DNA from: Ianthella basta
Lineage: Eukaryota > Porifera > Demospongiae > Verongiida > Ianthellidae
Direction: 5' to 3'
Length of the DNA: 64,000 bases
Assembly: GCA_964019415.1 (NCBI GenBank)
Contig: OZ025869.1
Location: 7,769,635-7,833,634 of the forward strand
Shown here: positions 47,061 through 58,166 of the stretch, piece after piece
Layout of the letters: every line of letters starts with the position of its first letter
Numbering within the stretch: position 1 is the stretch's first letter
Program-made: the position numbers and the translations under genes
Notes under the pieces: model-generated
What the model was told of the DNA's origin: nothing
The model's input: only the letters and a program-made list of their open reading frames with translations
Database searches by the model: none

Positions 47061-47217
47061 ATAACATACAATATTTCTGCATGAATCTACTATTCTGCAT
47101 GAATCTACTATTCTACAAGTAAACTCTAATCGAGTCTGCTAAAATGACACATATTAGCTACTCCAGTCCCTCAATTTGTTAATTGTGTTTACTTTCTAGC
47201 TGTAAGGGTGCGTAAAA

Positions 47218-47290
47218 ATGTTTCCTTCAAAAACAAGGGCAGATGTAGGGATGGTGCAGTGTGTCTCTGAAGGGCATGGCAAACACAGGG
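47218..47290 (-). repeat. Inverted copy of 49596-49668
   Basis: About 73 bp shared in opposite orientation with 49596-49668 (word gtttccttcaaaaacaaggg). In both it could encode LPLFLKETF on the same element strand, so it may be an exon piece of a dispersed element. Confidence 0.7.
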
Positions 47291-47428
47291 TAGTTATAAC
47301 ATGAAACCTCCACTTTGGGTGAAAGGTGTGGATAAGCACTAAATTCTTGGCATTAACACATTTTAGGGCAGAGAGTCTGTGATGTGAGTATATGACATCA
47401 TGTCATGCACTTGCAAACCATAGGGTGT

Positions 47429-47495
47429 GCTGTACTGATGAGGGCAAATTAGCCCGAAACAGTGCTTGTACATTGAATACAGCACTGTCTGCAGC
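47429..47495 (+). ncRNA. Hammerhead ribozyme, type I
   Basis: Stem I GCTGTA (47429-47434), core CTGATGA (47435-47441), stem II GGGC-AAATTA-GCCC, core GAAA (47456-47459), stem III CAGTGCT / AGCACTG (7 of 7 pairs, 14-base loop), then TC and stem I return TGCAGC (47490-47495; one G-U pair). Cleavage is expected between 47489 and 47490. A CA-rich tract starts 16 bases downstream. Confidence 0.9.
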
Positions 47496-47875
47496 TCCCA
47501 CTCCAGATCCACACACACATACACACACACACACAAACATCTGAACAGCTCTACCGCTGGGTAAAATCACAAGTAGCCTGCTCTGGGACTTTTCGAAGAC
47601 ACTAGACTAGTTCCAACTATACTATACAAATAATAACAGAGGCTACTAATATGTATAACACCATGTGACAAGCCTAATGAGTAACAGTTACTGTTGCTAG
47701 ACTACTGCATGCATACACACTCACTCTTGTACAGCTTGTACTGCTGGTGTCACTTCTACTTGCAGCTGCGCATTCATTCTGCATGAGTAATGGAATATAC
47801 AATGAAGTATTTAAATGGAGGACTGAGATGAACACAGATGCATCACAGATTCATAATTATACGGAATATCTGTAT

Positions 47876-47877
<2 letters not shown>

Positions 47878-47917
<40 letters not shown>

Positions 47918-47920
47918 CAC
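47878..47920. repeat. (CA)n microsatellite
   Basis: About 20 CA units with one AAAC interruption. It lies 50 bp from the ribozyme at 47972-48034. Confidence 0.95.
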
Positions 47921-47971
47921 GTACATTAAGTTGACTGCCCAACATTCTCGATCGAGATCACAAGACAAAGG

Positions 47972-48034
47972 AACTGCAGACGACTACATAACCTGTAGTC
48001 GTTTCGGCCTTGTTTTGGCCTCATCAGTGCAGTT
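47972..48034 (-). ncRNA. Hammerhead ribozyme, type I, fully paired
   Basis: Reading the minus strand from 48034: stem I AACTGCA, core CTGATGA (48027-48021), stem II GGCC-AAAACAA-GGCC, core GAAA (48005-48002), stem III CGACTAC-AGGTTAT-GTAGTCG, then TC and stem I return TGCAGTT. All three stems are perfectly paired and every invariant base is present. Cleavage is expected between 47979 and 47978. Confidence 0.93.
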
Positions 48035-48235
48035 ATACCACAAACTAATTGCAAAAGACAATGGTTCAAATGTCTGTACTGCAAGGTTGAGTAACTTAAA
48101 TGACACACGGACACACATACACACAAATGGACGCATGCAAAATGTTACATGTCAGGGTCTCACAATGAACACAAATACATAATTTTACGAAATATCTGTA
48201 CACACACACAGAGTGTGCACAGATATGTAGTGGCA

Positions 48236-48655
48236 GTGCGTGGAGTGGGGCAGTGCCTTGAGTGGGGCAGTGCCTTGAGTGGGGCAGTACGTGGAGTGGG
48301 GCAGTGCGTGGAGTGGGGCAGTGCGTGCGTGGAGTGGGGCAGTGCCTTGAGTGGGGCAGTGCGTGGAGTGGGGCAGTGCGTGAAGTGGGGCAGTCCAGTA
48401 CGTGGAGTGGGGCAGTGCGTGCGTGGAATGGGGCAGTACGTGGAGTGGGGCAGTGCGTGGAGTGGGGCAGTGCGTGCGTGGAGTGGGGCAGTGCGTGGAG
48501 TGGAGCAGTGCGTGCGTGGAATGGGGCAGTACGGGGAGTGGGGCAGTGCGTGGAGTGGGGCAGTGCGTGGAGTGGGGCAGTGCGTGAAGTGGGGCAGTGC
48601 GTGAAGTGGGGCAGTGCGTGAAGTGGAGTGGGGCAGTACGTGGAGTGGGGCAGCG
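48236..48655 (+). repeat. 17 bp G-rich minisatellite, ~24 units
   Basis: Unit gcgtggagtggggcagt with variants (gccttgagtggggcagt, gcgtgaagtggggcagt). The period is 17 with a few 21 bp units. The G-rich strand has a GGGG block in nearly every unit. Every frame is open on both strands, so the long frames here are artefacts. Confidence 0.97.
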
Positions 48656-48685
48656 TGAAGTGACGCAATTTTAAACTCACAATAC

Positions 48686-48831
48686 CTTGCTTCTTGCTCT
48701 TCTGCTGCTTCATTCCGCCACTCCACCGGCAATGATAGTCTCTTAGATGCAATGTTTGTTTGCAGCGCGCCTGGTCAAACAAGCTCCTAAACGTCCAAAC
48801 AAGAGTCTGTACAGTCCACACAGTGACGTCA
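48686..48831 (-). promoter_or_regulatory. Possible minus-strand promoter with CRE and short first exon
   Basis: A perfect CRE, TGACGTCA (48824-48831), lies about 110 bp upstream of a minus-strand ATG (48713) that opens MKQQKSKKQ before a GTATTG donor at 48686. The interval is less AT-rich than its surroundings. No downstream exon is seen, because the minisatellite follows at once. Confidence 0.25.
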
Positions 48832-49013
48832 GAGCTGGCGGACCGCAGTGTAGCTGAACAGGGATACCTAGCATTAGACACCAGCCAATGAAAAGATTCG
48901 AAAAGTAGCCAATGAAACCCATGCACTAATTAATGACATGTAATAAAATACACATTTCCTCGCACTATGGCATTATGAAAGAATCGTGCAATGTGCAGCT
49001 TACCTGCTAACTT

Positions 49014-49224
49014 TTGAAGTATTACAATGGAAGTGCTGAGGTGCACTTCCACCTTCACGGAGAAGTGCCAGTACAGCACGAGAAGAGAAGAGAACCTGAT
49101 CATGATGAGGCAAACTCACGCTACTGTAAGGCGTGGATGCACACCGGAGAATGCAGACGTGGTCAGGGTTGCAGAAGGCTGCACCCTGACCGAAGCACTA
49201 TACAGTGCAAATGGGAAGCACAGG
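49014..49224 (+). CDS. CCCH zinc-finger exon
   Basis: The open frame contains CKAWMHTGECRRGQGCRRLH, an exact C-x8-C-x5-C-x3-H zinc finger, followed by QCKWEAQ, which looks like the start of a second finger. A strong donor (GG|GTAAGT) ends the exon at 49224, splitting the second finger. The upstream border is uncertain (AG near 49017). CCCH fingers bind RNA in most families. I cannot find the next exon, so this may be a gene fragment or a transposon-borne domain. Confidence 0.5.
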
Positions 49225-49669
49225 GTAAGTGCAGATTTATAAACCCAAATAATATGGAGCCTGCAACTGATACTTACATGGAAACACATAATGCATTGGA
49301 AAAGTAGCTATAGGAGATTCTAGATTCTAGAGCACAGCAAAGTAGGTTGAGTAGCAAGCAATGGGCACAGCAAAGCAGAGAGATGGGCACATTGTAAGGG
49401 GGAAGCTGAATAGCTGGAATGGTTGTGCAGTAGTAGGAGGCGCGGCAAAATGTTGCCAGATGTAGGGATGGTGCAAATGTATTAAGTCAGTGAATGTTAA
49501 TGATCTGCATGGGTTTTGCGGGGACAGGCTGGTCCCCCTCTTTGCATGGACTGGCCCTCCTTGTTCCTACAGTTTTTCCGCCAGGTGGTTTGCCATGCCC
49601 TTCAGAGACACACTGCACCATCTCTACGTCTGCCCTTGTTTTTGAAGGAAACATTTTCACGCACCCTTG

Positions 49670-51090
49670 TTTCTCGACTTTTTATGGAATGCAAATTGCA
49701 CATGGGCAACGGCTGATCTATTAGAAAGGCTTCCAAACAACAGTGGCAACAAAGGAATGTACTCAATGCATGGCAGGGTGTGTAGCACATTGTGGGATGT
49801 GGCTGGGTGGGCAACCTAGGTTAGTCTGTGGTGGATGGGTGCAAGATGTGTTACTTCTGTTTGGCTAGCCTATCATTTTGCAGAGTTAGCTGTGCTATAG
49901 GCTAGGATAGTAGAACAAGAGGGCTAGGGGGCTGTACCCCCCCCCCCCCCCAAATTCTTATCCAGCAAGTCATGGTGGTAGGTAAGACTGGCTTGGTCAC
50001 AGAGTAACTCCCACAATCCCAATCATATTTTGCTGCCACTCTGACTCACTGTCTGGATGGATATTGGCTATAGCTACGTATCTACCCACACCACAGGCGG
50101 TCTAGAGGTACGGCCCCTACATGCACACAAAAGAGCTGCACCATACCTACACCATTGAATGCAGGATGATTGTGGAGAGGAACCAGAAGTGACAGCTCTC
50201 ATCGCCAAGCGAACGCGGAAAGTTCGGCCGGAAGCAACCGTGCAGTAAGGGAAAATGGCACGGCCGTGGATAACCTTCGAAACGGTGCGCAGGCGAATGT
50301 CAGTCGAAGCATCTCCTGTATGCGCCCTAGAACAGTCATCTCGCCACATTGTGGATCTATTGAATCGCAACTGAAAGAGGATTAGGCGATCAAGTGTGTC
50401 CGAACGAGTAGTTACGTCAGCGTAAAATGGTGTCTTTCTCCCAGGAACGTCTCCCCGAGGTCTAGTAACCTCCATTTGTGGACTTGCTCGCGGAGTCATC
50501 AAACCTACAAAAGGCACTTACCCGTCGAAAGCGCTGTAGAACTGTGGATAAATCAGTCCCTTACTAATTATCGTTCGTGAGTTACAGCTGACGGAGAAGA
50601 ATACGAAGAAGCAGAAGAAGCAGACGAAACACAGAAAAAGGTGTCGACACTTTCTACACAATGGCGCGCATGCATGTGGAAGTAAGGTTACCTTTGTATA
50701 CTGTACAGCCTCCCTTCCTTGTAGGCGGTTTCTTGTGTCAGTTCTCACTACTGTTCAGGAGTAGCGCGACTTTCCGTTTGTATTACAGCATACAAACAAC
50801 CACCACCATCCCTACATAGACAGCACTACCGTGCTGTCTGATAGAGCACAAATGTCACCACTGCCATTATATCTAGGTTGATTCTTTTGTTAGTTACTAT
50901 AGGCTAATATGGCTTTATACCCAAATGACTTGGTTCACAATGATTAGTGTAATAGTTACTGTAAAGTAATTGACATTATGGCAATTTCCAAACTGCGTGC
51001 AAATGCTGTATTGTTACATATCAAAACTGATACAGACTTTGCTTAATAAATAAAATGTCCAAGTTGATTGTCATAAATCAATGTGTCTTC
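49670..51090. other. Gene-free stretch
   Basis: Contains a C15 run at 49937-49951 and no recognisable gene. Minus 50074-50517 is open for 147 codons but has no domain I know, and its composition is unremarkable. Confidence 0.4.
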
Positions 51091-51092
51091 AA

Positions 51093-52220
51093 TTAATTAT
51101 GAACGATGCAGTCATCACAACCATTGTTCAAGTGGTCCCCAACAATTCGAACAGCCAGAGAGTAGTGAGAACGTCCATGTTGATCAGAAAGGCTGAGTGG
51201 ATTGACACCATCCAGCTCATGTGCAAGGACATCACATGGTGTGAAAGAACATCTTGGCACTGAGACAGGTTCGTGACAAGCTTGCTGCAATCTTTCTGAA
51301 TCTGACCCACTGTCGCTCTCACTCTCCACTTCATCAATTTCCTGCAGCTGGGGAATCAAGCCACTGACAAGCATTTGATAAGGAGTCTGGTCTCTCTCTG
51401 TTGACATAGCATGATTGTTCCATCCTTCCATGAAAATTTTCAAACTGTCATTGATTCTGGGAATGAACACAAAGTGAAGGCAATAAATGTCTACTTCATT
51501 GAGATGGTCCAAGACTCCTTCAGTCTCCATTTCTCGGAAACGATTACCATAAACTACTACAACAGACTGGTGAACATCTCGCCACAGACATTCAATTCTC
51601 ATTATGAGCTTGAACTACCAACAATTATACAATTATCACTTCCGTGTGCCTCCATCATCATGCTCCACACCTCCATGTTCTCACCTCCATGATCTGATCT
51701 AACTTTTTTTGGAAGCCCATATGTCTCCACAGCAGATGAAAGAGCAGCTAGGACAGTAGCTGCTGTATTATTGCTGCTGCATCGTAAAAAGGTAATCAGT
51801 CGAGAATATCCATCGATACCCCCATGTGTGACTAATCTCCATTTGATTAATTTATGGTGCCCGTCTATGTGCCACACTTCATTTGGACCTTTTGCATGGT
51901 ATACCCTTCTCACAGCCAAACTTCTTCTTTCTGCTACTCACTCCAGATCAACATGGTGAATGCTCTCGCGTAACTTAGCACGCTGCACTCGAATGCCTTG
52001 CCTGAGCAGATGGCCAGCAACCATAATCTCTCCATCATTAGGATGTCCTTTCTTTATTCTTTGAATGATCACATCTAATTGTGCTTCAGTGACATCTGAA
52101 TACTTCTTCAAATCACCTGAATTGGGAAACGTTGCAATCTTGTTATAGAGGGTCCTTTGACTTATTCCCAAGACTTCAGCTACTTCACATCATCCATATC
52201 AACTTCAATCAATGGTCTTC
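51093..52220 (-). mobile_element. Integrase-core fossil (rve-type, transposon/virus-like origin)
   Basis: The minus strand holds, in order, a helix-turn-helix region (about 52170-51940), a DDE-type integrase catalytic core (about 51920-51600) and a C-terminal region (about 51600-51093). The family is the integrase-core group that is multicopy in many invertebrates and fish. Its ties to retroelement, Ginger or Polinton integrases cannot be decided here. It appears broken in about two places and is treated as a fossil of moderate age. No terminal repeats were found. Confidence 0.7.
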
Positions 52221-54150
52221 TTGCACCACCGAGCCACCTGGCACTGCTTCAGCCATTTTAGGTTGCCAATCACACCTAGGTCACATGACCAATTGGCTGC
52301 TTTGGGGGGAACCATGTGCTCAGCTGGCTGTCGCTAGAACCTTGTGCTCATTTAGAATTATCACCCTGTAAATCACATGACCAACTGAACCATTAGTTCA
52401 ACTGTACATTCTAAGCACAGCACATGACTCCATGTGACCATCGTGTGTGATGATGGTAGCCTTAATAATAAGATATAGAATGAATATGAAATTTGTGCAT
52501 GCATGCAGATGCAATACCTGCTCAACGTGTTGACTAATGCCAGCAACATTAGCAAGCTACAGCTAGCTATCTGCATTAGTAAACTGCTATGAAAATAGCA
52601 CTTGTACAGCAGTGCAGCAATAAGTACCTCATTAAAAACACTGAAAGTGTAGTACAGAAAAAAGGCAGCAGGACAATAAATGCATTCCCATGTTCTACAA
52701 CTCTTGGGCTTTCTTTCAAACCATAGCACGCTAGTGGGAAATTTGGAGACATCAGCTAGATGCAGTTAAAACCAACGACTTGTAAACCCCAATAATTCAA
52801 TTACAAAGGTTTAAAGTACAAATTTGTGGCAAGCGCTAACTTATCCAATGTTATGTTCATCCCCACACAACGTCTAAGTGCCATTGCTGCTGTGCGAATA
52901 GAGAAAAAGTCTGCTGTGTCCATTCACAAAGAAACTCGCGAAAACCTGGTCAGTCTGTTCCAGGTTTCCAAATCAGAACTAAGTTTCCACATTTCGAATT
53001 GGCGAAAAAGCCGTGATATGTTGTGGAGCCTATGCTAAAAAGAAGTGCAATGTGCAGACATACATTTTATTATTTGCCGTTGCTAGGTGGTTGCTATGTT
53101 TATTGAGTGACTATAAAAGTGGTACTTGCAGTGAGAGGTGACAATTTGCTATCAGACAGCGATTATATCTTATTGGAGAGTGATTATATCTTATAGGAGA
53201 GCGATTATATCTTATTGGAGAGCAAGAATATCTAATCGGGTTCACTGTGATTCAATCAATAGCAACAACACTTCACATGCAAGTGCTTGCATTCAGATGA
53301 AACACAAGAACAGTTCGATGAAGCATACAGCAACTCGTACACTACCCAACTATTAATATGTTTGGGTTTTGAATATCTATGGTGCCACTGTAGTTTCAGT
53401 CACGGAAAAGGGCGCAAAAAGCTTCATCCTATTGGAAGAACTGCGCAAACTGATTACTGCCGTTCTACTGTACTGCAGCTGTTGAAATTTGTGCGTCGAT
53501 GGTGGCCGATTCTTCCGCACGAGAGGACCCGATCACGGCGGAAGGACATCTCAAGTAGCTAGCTAGCCCCCGAACGAACAGAGAATGGCCAATATATAAT
53601 ACACATACCAGTTAATACAGCTAGTGCAAGTAACACACTATCTAGCTTAAGATATTCATCAAGAAGGGAGGGTAGAGAGAGGGGAGGCAGGGAGGGAAAG
53701 AGCAGGATGGCAGTAAGGGAGAGGAAGAAGGGAGGACAGGGAGAGCCTTAGAGGAGCAAGGGAGCTAGAGTCACAAGTGAAGCCAAGACACGCAGCTCAT
53801 TACTCCACCCCAATAGCTCACACTTACCCAGATGCACTTGAGGTAGCTGCTGTTGCACTGGATTATATTCCGGTGATCTGCACTTGCGGAGGACCTTGAA
53901 TGATCTCTTCTACAATGTCCTGCCACACTGGCAGAAGTGTCTCTCTGATAGACCCGAATTGAAGTAAAACAGGAGGGTCAATAATTCCTATAGTTAAACA
54001 GGCATATCCCAAACTGTAGTGTAATCTGTGAACTGACATATCCCAAGGTCTTGCCCAGCACTCGATGTCTCCACTGCGAAGTGCATGAAGTGATGGCTCA
54101 ACTCATAATGGATGTACTATGTGTTTAACCATTCAACCAGTGCAGTCAGT
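52221..54150. other. Gene-poor stretch with a possible TATA box and tandem repeats
   Basis: A TATA-like ctataaaagtgg lies at about 53111. A 21 bp unit (gattatatcttattggagag) is repeated about four times at 53155-53235. A polypurine tract spans about 53665-53760. Short open frames here have no recognisable domains. Confidence 0.4.
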
Positions 54151-54213
54151 TCTAGTCCTTTATGGCATTTTGTCTAGTGTTAGTAAGTGTGACAGTAGAC
54201 ATACGACACACAC

Positions 54214-54357
54214 GGAGGGAACGCACTGAGGTACACACACGGCACACACAGAGGGAACGCACTGAGGTACACACATGGCACACACAGAGGGAACACACTG
54301 AGGTAGACACACGGCACACACAGAGGGAATGCACTGAGGTACACACATGGCACATAT
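54214..54357. repeat. 36 bp tandem repeat, four units
   Basis: Unit gagggaacgcactgaggtac plus acacacacggcacacaca. Because 36 is a multiple of three, frames stay open on both strands (for example the 12-residue minus-strand repeat VPQCVPSVCAVC). I see no evidence that it is translated. Confidence 0.93.
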
Positions 54358-54419
54358 AGGGCAGATTAGGGCGCTCAGAGGTGCGAACATGTACGTAGCT
54401 ACGCGCACGCACACACATG

Positions 54420-55447
54420 TATCAAACCGGGAAACAGCTTATAGGGCCGAACTGTCCTTAAGAAACAAACTAGTACGCATGGATACATATCACTGACCTT
54501 CAGGGTCCTTCTGCATGTGGTGCCCAGATTCTAACTTACAAACAACGAAGAAATGCTAAGCAAAGTAAGGAAATGGTCAATGATTCTGTTAGCCATTTTC
54601 ATGCTGTACCTCCTCACGGTTCCCGAAAGGTGCGCAGGAAATGTACAGTATGCACAGAATTTCCTGGAGTAACAGGAAATGTACCTGACTGCCCACATGT
54701 CCTGCTTCCCAAATTATCCAGGAAATGTCTAGGAAATCTCTGCAAAACATTTCCTGAAGCACACCCTGTCAGGAAATTTCGGATTATTCCTAGTGATATT
54801 AGCCATTTTTGCAGTGTCATCGTTGACTTTGCAAAGAAACTGCCTTCACGTATTGTTGTGCACTGAGGAGATTTGTAATTATTTACTAAGAGATAATATT
54901 GTGTACAGTACTTCTTATATTTGTGTATTTGCAGTAAACAAGATTTCATGTAATAATTGATCAATTCTGCATGCTATGTTTAAAATGGCCTAAGATTGTA
55001 GATTACCTGCAGCCATCACTCATGTTGGCTCTGCTGCTGAGCACTATGGCAGTAGTACTTGCTGAACATGTCCTGGAGGAAGCCAGAAGGTGGTTTCTCT
55101 GCATCCACTTAATGATCTGATTGACGGGTTGAAGGATCACAGGACCTAATCCAAAATTGACATTTCGGAAAAAAGCCAAGACAGCAAGTTAATTACCGTT
55201 TCTCACTTTTTGCACATGAGTTCTACAATAAGTACAAGATAGATAATACTTTATAGTAACAAAGATTGGGCACTGCTGTTCACATGCTATAATGTAGGTC
55301 TTTATCTGTTCTCTATTTGCGCTTGATCTGGATTGTGCATGCTCTGTAGAATAGAGAAATGCGTAGACAGTAAAATGAGAAAAATCGACAAATTAATAGC
55401 AAGCAAATCCAGAGAAATAAGCTTGAAACTGCCCCTGTTATGGCATA
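54420..55447. other. Gene-free stretch
   Basis: The word aggaaatg(t) recurs several times at 54620-54780, giving a weakly repetitive block. Nothing else supports a feature. Confidence 0.35.
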
Positions 55448-55625
55448 TGTGTAAGCGGATCTGAGAAAAGGGACCACTTTGCACTAAAGGTCGATTATGA
55501 GTTTGTGGTACTGAGTCACAGCACAGTCTCTGTTACACGTTGTGTTTCAGTAGCTGCTCCCATTCCCGAGATACGCTCACTCAAAGTACAAAAGCATGCT
55601 TGGTGCAATTATTCCTTTTGTTATT
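55448..55625. mobile_element. Half-copy of the 41157-41582 MITE
   Basis: Begins tgtgtaagcggatctgag and continues with sequence matching the reverse complement of the right half of the 41 kb MITE (cacagcac, cagtagctgctcccat). It stops before the other end. Confidence 0.65.
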
Positions 55626-55859
55626 ATATTCGCTAATGTGGCAACAGCGTAACTATTTTTCTTGGTTTGAAGTGATTACATACCATTCAGTACAGTTTTC
55701 CATACAGCCTCCGAGTTTTTATAATGTTAATGACTAAAACTAAAATTTATTAATGTTAATGCTTGAATAGTCTTGAAATATCTTGTGGTCGAGGCAGTTG
55801 GGCCAAAATATTGATTGCGCAGTTACACCAAGTGATACTAAGTGCTGACTGTAGTTATG

Positions 55860-56160
55860 CATGGGATAGCGAGGGCTTGTATTGCTGGCAGGAGCTGCTG
55901 CAGTGCTGGTTGTGGTTGCCATGGAATAACAAGGGGCTTACTGAAGTGCTGGTTGTAGTTGCTGCAGGGCAATGAGGGCTTGCTGAGGCTGCTGTGGGGT
56001 AGCACAGGCTTGCTGCAGTGCTGGCTGAGGCTGTTCTTGAAGCAAGAGCATGGTACAGTGCTGGTTGAGGTAGCTATGAGGCAAAGTTGACTGTTCAGTT
56101 GCAAGTGCTTGTTGTTTCTGCATTGGAGTTGTGCTATCTAAAGCATGGCAAACCTGCACA
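55860..56160 (-). repeat. Imperfect tandem repeat, Gln-rich on the minus strand
   Basis: Diverged copies of ttgctgcagtgctggttg with related words. On the minus strand they read QPALQQACATPQQPQQAL. It could be a Gln-rich exon, but no flanking coding sequence supports this. Confidence 0.55.
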
Positions 56161-57431
56161 ATCTGTTCCTCTCTGACTCATTCATATTTTCTTATGTGCT
56201 GTAAGCAGTCTTGTGTCTGTCTGTGCTGGAGGTGTGTGCTGAGGTCACTAAGGTGTATGACACAATGTCATGTTACCTATCATGAGCGATAGAGCAATGA
56301 CTGAAAGGAGCAAGTATTTCGAGTTGGGGCGGTAGCCCCATGAGTTTTTGGGATGCCAAAAGCGCCCCTGTATTGTTTTCAGATTTAGGTATTCGTATGG
56401 CTTCATGTTCATAATCATGTATGTACATTTCTGTCATTGCAAATGGCAGATCTCGCGTTGTTCTTTACTAAGCTTAAAATTATCTCTAATGGAGTTTCAT
56501 CGTCACTCAATTGACCAAAATGTGTTCAAGAACGTGTTAATAGGGTGATACTCATAAGCTTAACAAAAGACTCTTCTGCAAGATACAGCTTCAATTATTA
56601 CGGAAGAACATTGCAAAATGGCTGCATTCAATGCTCCCTAGTTTGCTAGGCTCAAAATCATCTTTCTTCCACAGTCATTTTTGATTGATGACATTTTTGT
56701 ATCTTCTAATGCACATATCTGGCAATGTTCCTATCACCAAGACTAATTCTCTATCTGCTGAAAACTATCTACTGTATAGCGAGGCACTACGTCCTGGTAC
56801 CCACCTGTAATACAAGGTTAGTCACAACATTCTCTTCTTTCTTCCTCTCATATCCAAAGAATGCAAATGCTTTGTAGAACACATTTATGTAATAGCACTG
56901 TAGTAGAAAGCTTACCTAACTATTCCCCTGCGAGGTACAGTTCCAAATACAACAGAGGTTGAATGACCCGTTGGCCTATGAGAGACAATCAAATCATGGT
57001 ATTAGCACTTAGGGTAGCCTTTTTAGCCAGTACACTCCTCCAGGCCCAAAGTAACATGTACATCCTCATTCATAATGTTTTGTAGATCAGAAAGCACCAG
57101 CAAAGCATTTTGACAGTTTGGTAGGGGTGCCTTCACTGGATGACTTGCTAATCTGGGAACTTTAAACTCTTGCAACCCTATGGCATCCCTAATTCCCCAT
57201 CATATACATGTCTATGGCAGCATGATGTCTCCTTCAGGCCACCAGCAATGCCGCATCCCCAACTATCTGCACTATTTAACATATACAGGGGCTAGTAAGT
57301 GGTTTGAGTTCAGGGGCACCTCGGTGCTCCACACGTTTTTTAACTCGAAACTTGTTTCCACTCAGGAAAAGACAGTTCAGTAATCCCTGTGGTGTGTTAA
57401 GAGTTCTGAACTATATACTGGGTACTAAAAC

Positions 57432-58166
57432 TAAAGTTGCACCGATAATCGGATCAGCAATCGGTATCGGCCGATATTGGGTCTCTGTTACCTTATCGGT
57501 AATCGTTTTTTTCCTTCGTCCCCTACCGATTATCTCACCTCGAGCACGTGACGTTTGCAAGTAAAGTGTTATGTCGAGTGGTTACGTTGTTGCAGCGTTT
57601 GCCGTTGGTTTGTTCTGGGTCTGCGGCGCGCATGGAATGGCCAGAAAGAAAGATGCACCAGCATGGGACTACTTCGCTGTCGACGAGGAGCTCAACTTCA
57701 TAGTGTGCCAGGCCTGCAACAAGAAGGAATCCGAGCAGCGATAGGAATTGCGTGCACGAGTAATATTATGGGCCGATTATACGAATTTGGTGCAGCATCT
57801 GAAGGACAAGAACGCTCAACTACACAGAGAGTTTCAACATAATGGTTGAGGTGCAGAATGCAGCGACTTTATCAAGTAGTCCAGCGCCTTTCTGGCAAAT
57901 ATCGCTTCAAGCCTGAAAGCAGAGATCGCATCTGTAAGCTAAGCTGTATTAGTGATGTGCGCACACAGCGTATTCACGGGAGAACTGGTGAGATGATTGC
58001 ACTCGATTGTCAGCCGTTCTCTGTGGCTGAGGACCAGGGCTTCAGGCAATAGATCAATGAAACCAAGGTACACATTTTGATGCAAAAATCGGAATATCGG
58101 ATCGGTATTGGCACTTAAAAATCGGAAATCGGATAATCGGTAAAAAACTATATCAGTGCAACTCTA
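57432..58166 (+). mobile_element. Internally deleted hAT element with BED finger and 8 bp target duplication
   Basis: Ends TAAAGTTGCACCGATA (57432) and TAGAGTTGCACTGATA (right end, inverted) are flanked by a perfect 8 bp duplication, actaaaac (57424-57431 and 58167-58174). Inside, the plus strand encodes a BED zinc finger (WDYFAVDEELNFIVCQAC, then NLVQHLKDKNAQLH) and the start of a ZBED/hAT transposase (IALDCQPFSVAEDQGFRQ), with stops and a large missing centre and C-terminus. Subterminal atcgg repeats are present at both ends. It is a non-autonomous derivative of a ZBED-type hAT. Confidence 0.9.

Larger units (their letters stand above)
47826..48208 (+). repeat. ~50-60 bp direct repeat bracketing a ribozyme
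   Basis: 47826-47885 (atgaacacagatgcatc... ataattatacggaatatctg, then CA repeat) recurs at 48164-48208 (atgaacacaaatacataatt, then ttacgaaatatctgta and a CA run). The spacing of about 335 bp encloses the minus-strand hammerhead. This looks like two units of a tandemly arranged element. Confidence 0.75.

Noticed and set aside
48160-48926. Long proline/cysteine/histidine-rich or Gly/Trp-rich proteins across 48.2-48.7 kb
   Set aside because: They are translations of a 17 bp minisatellite and stay open in several frames on both strands.
54152-54418. Cys-rich 12-residue repeat protein
   Set aside because: It results from a 36 bp tandem repeat that cannot create stops, and no splice or start context supports it.
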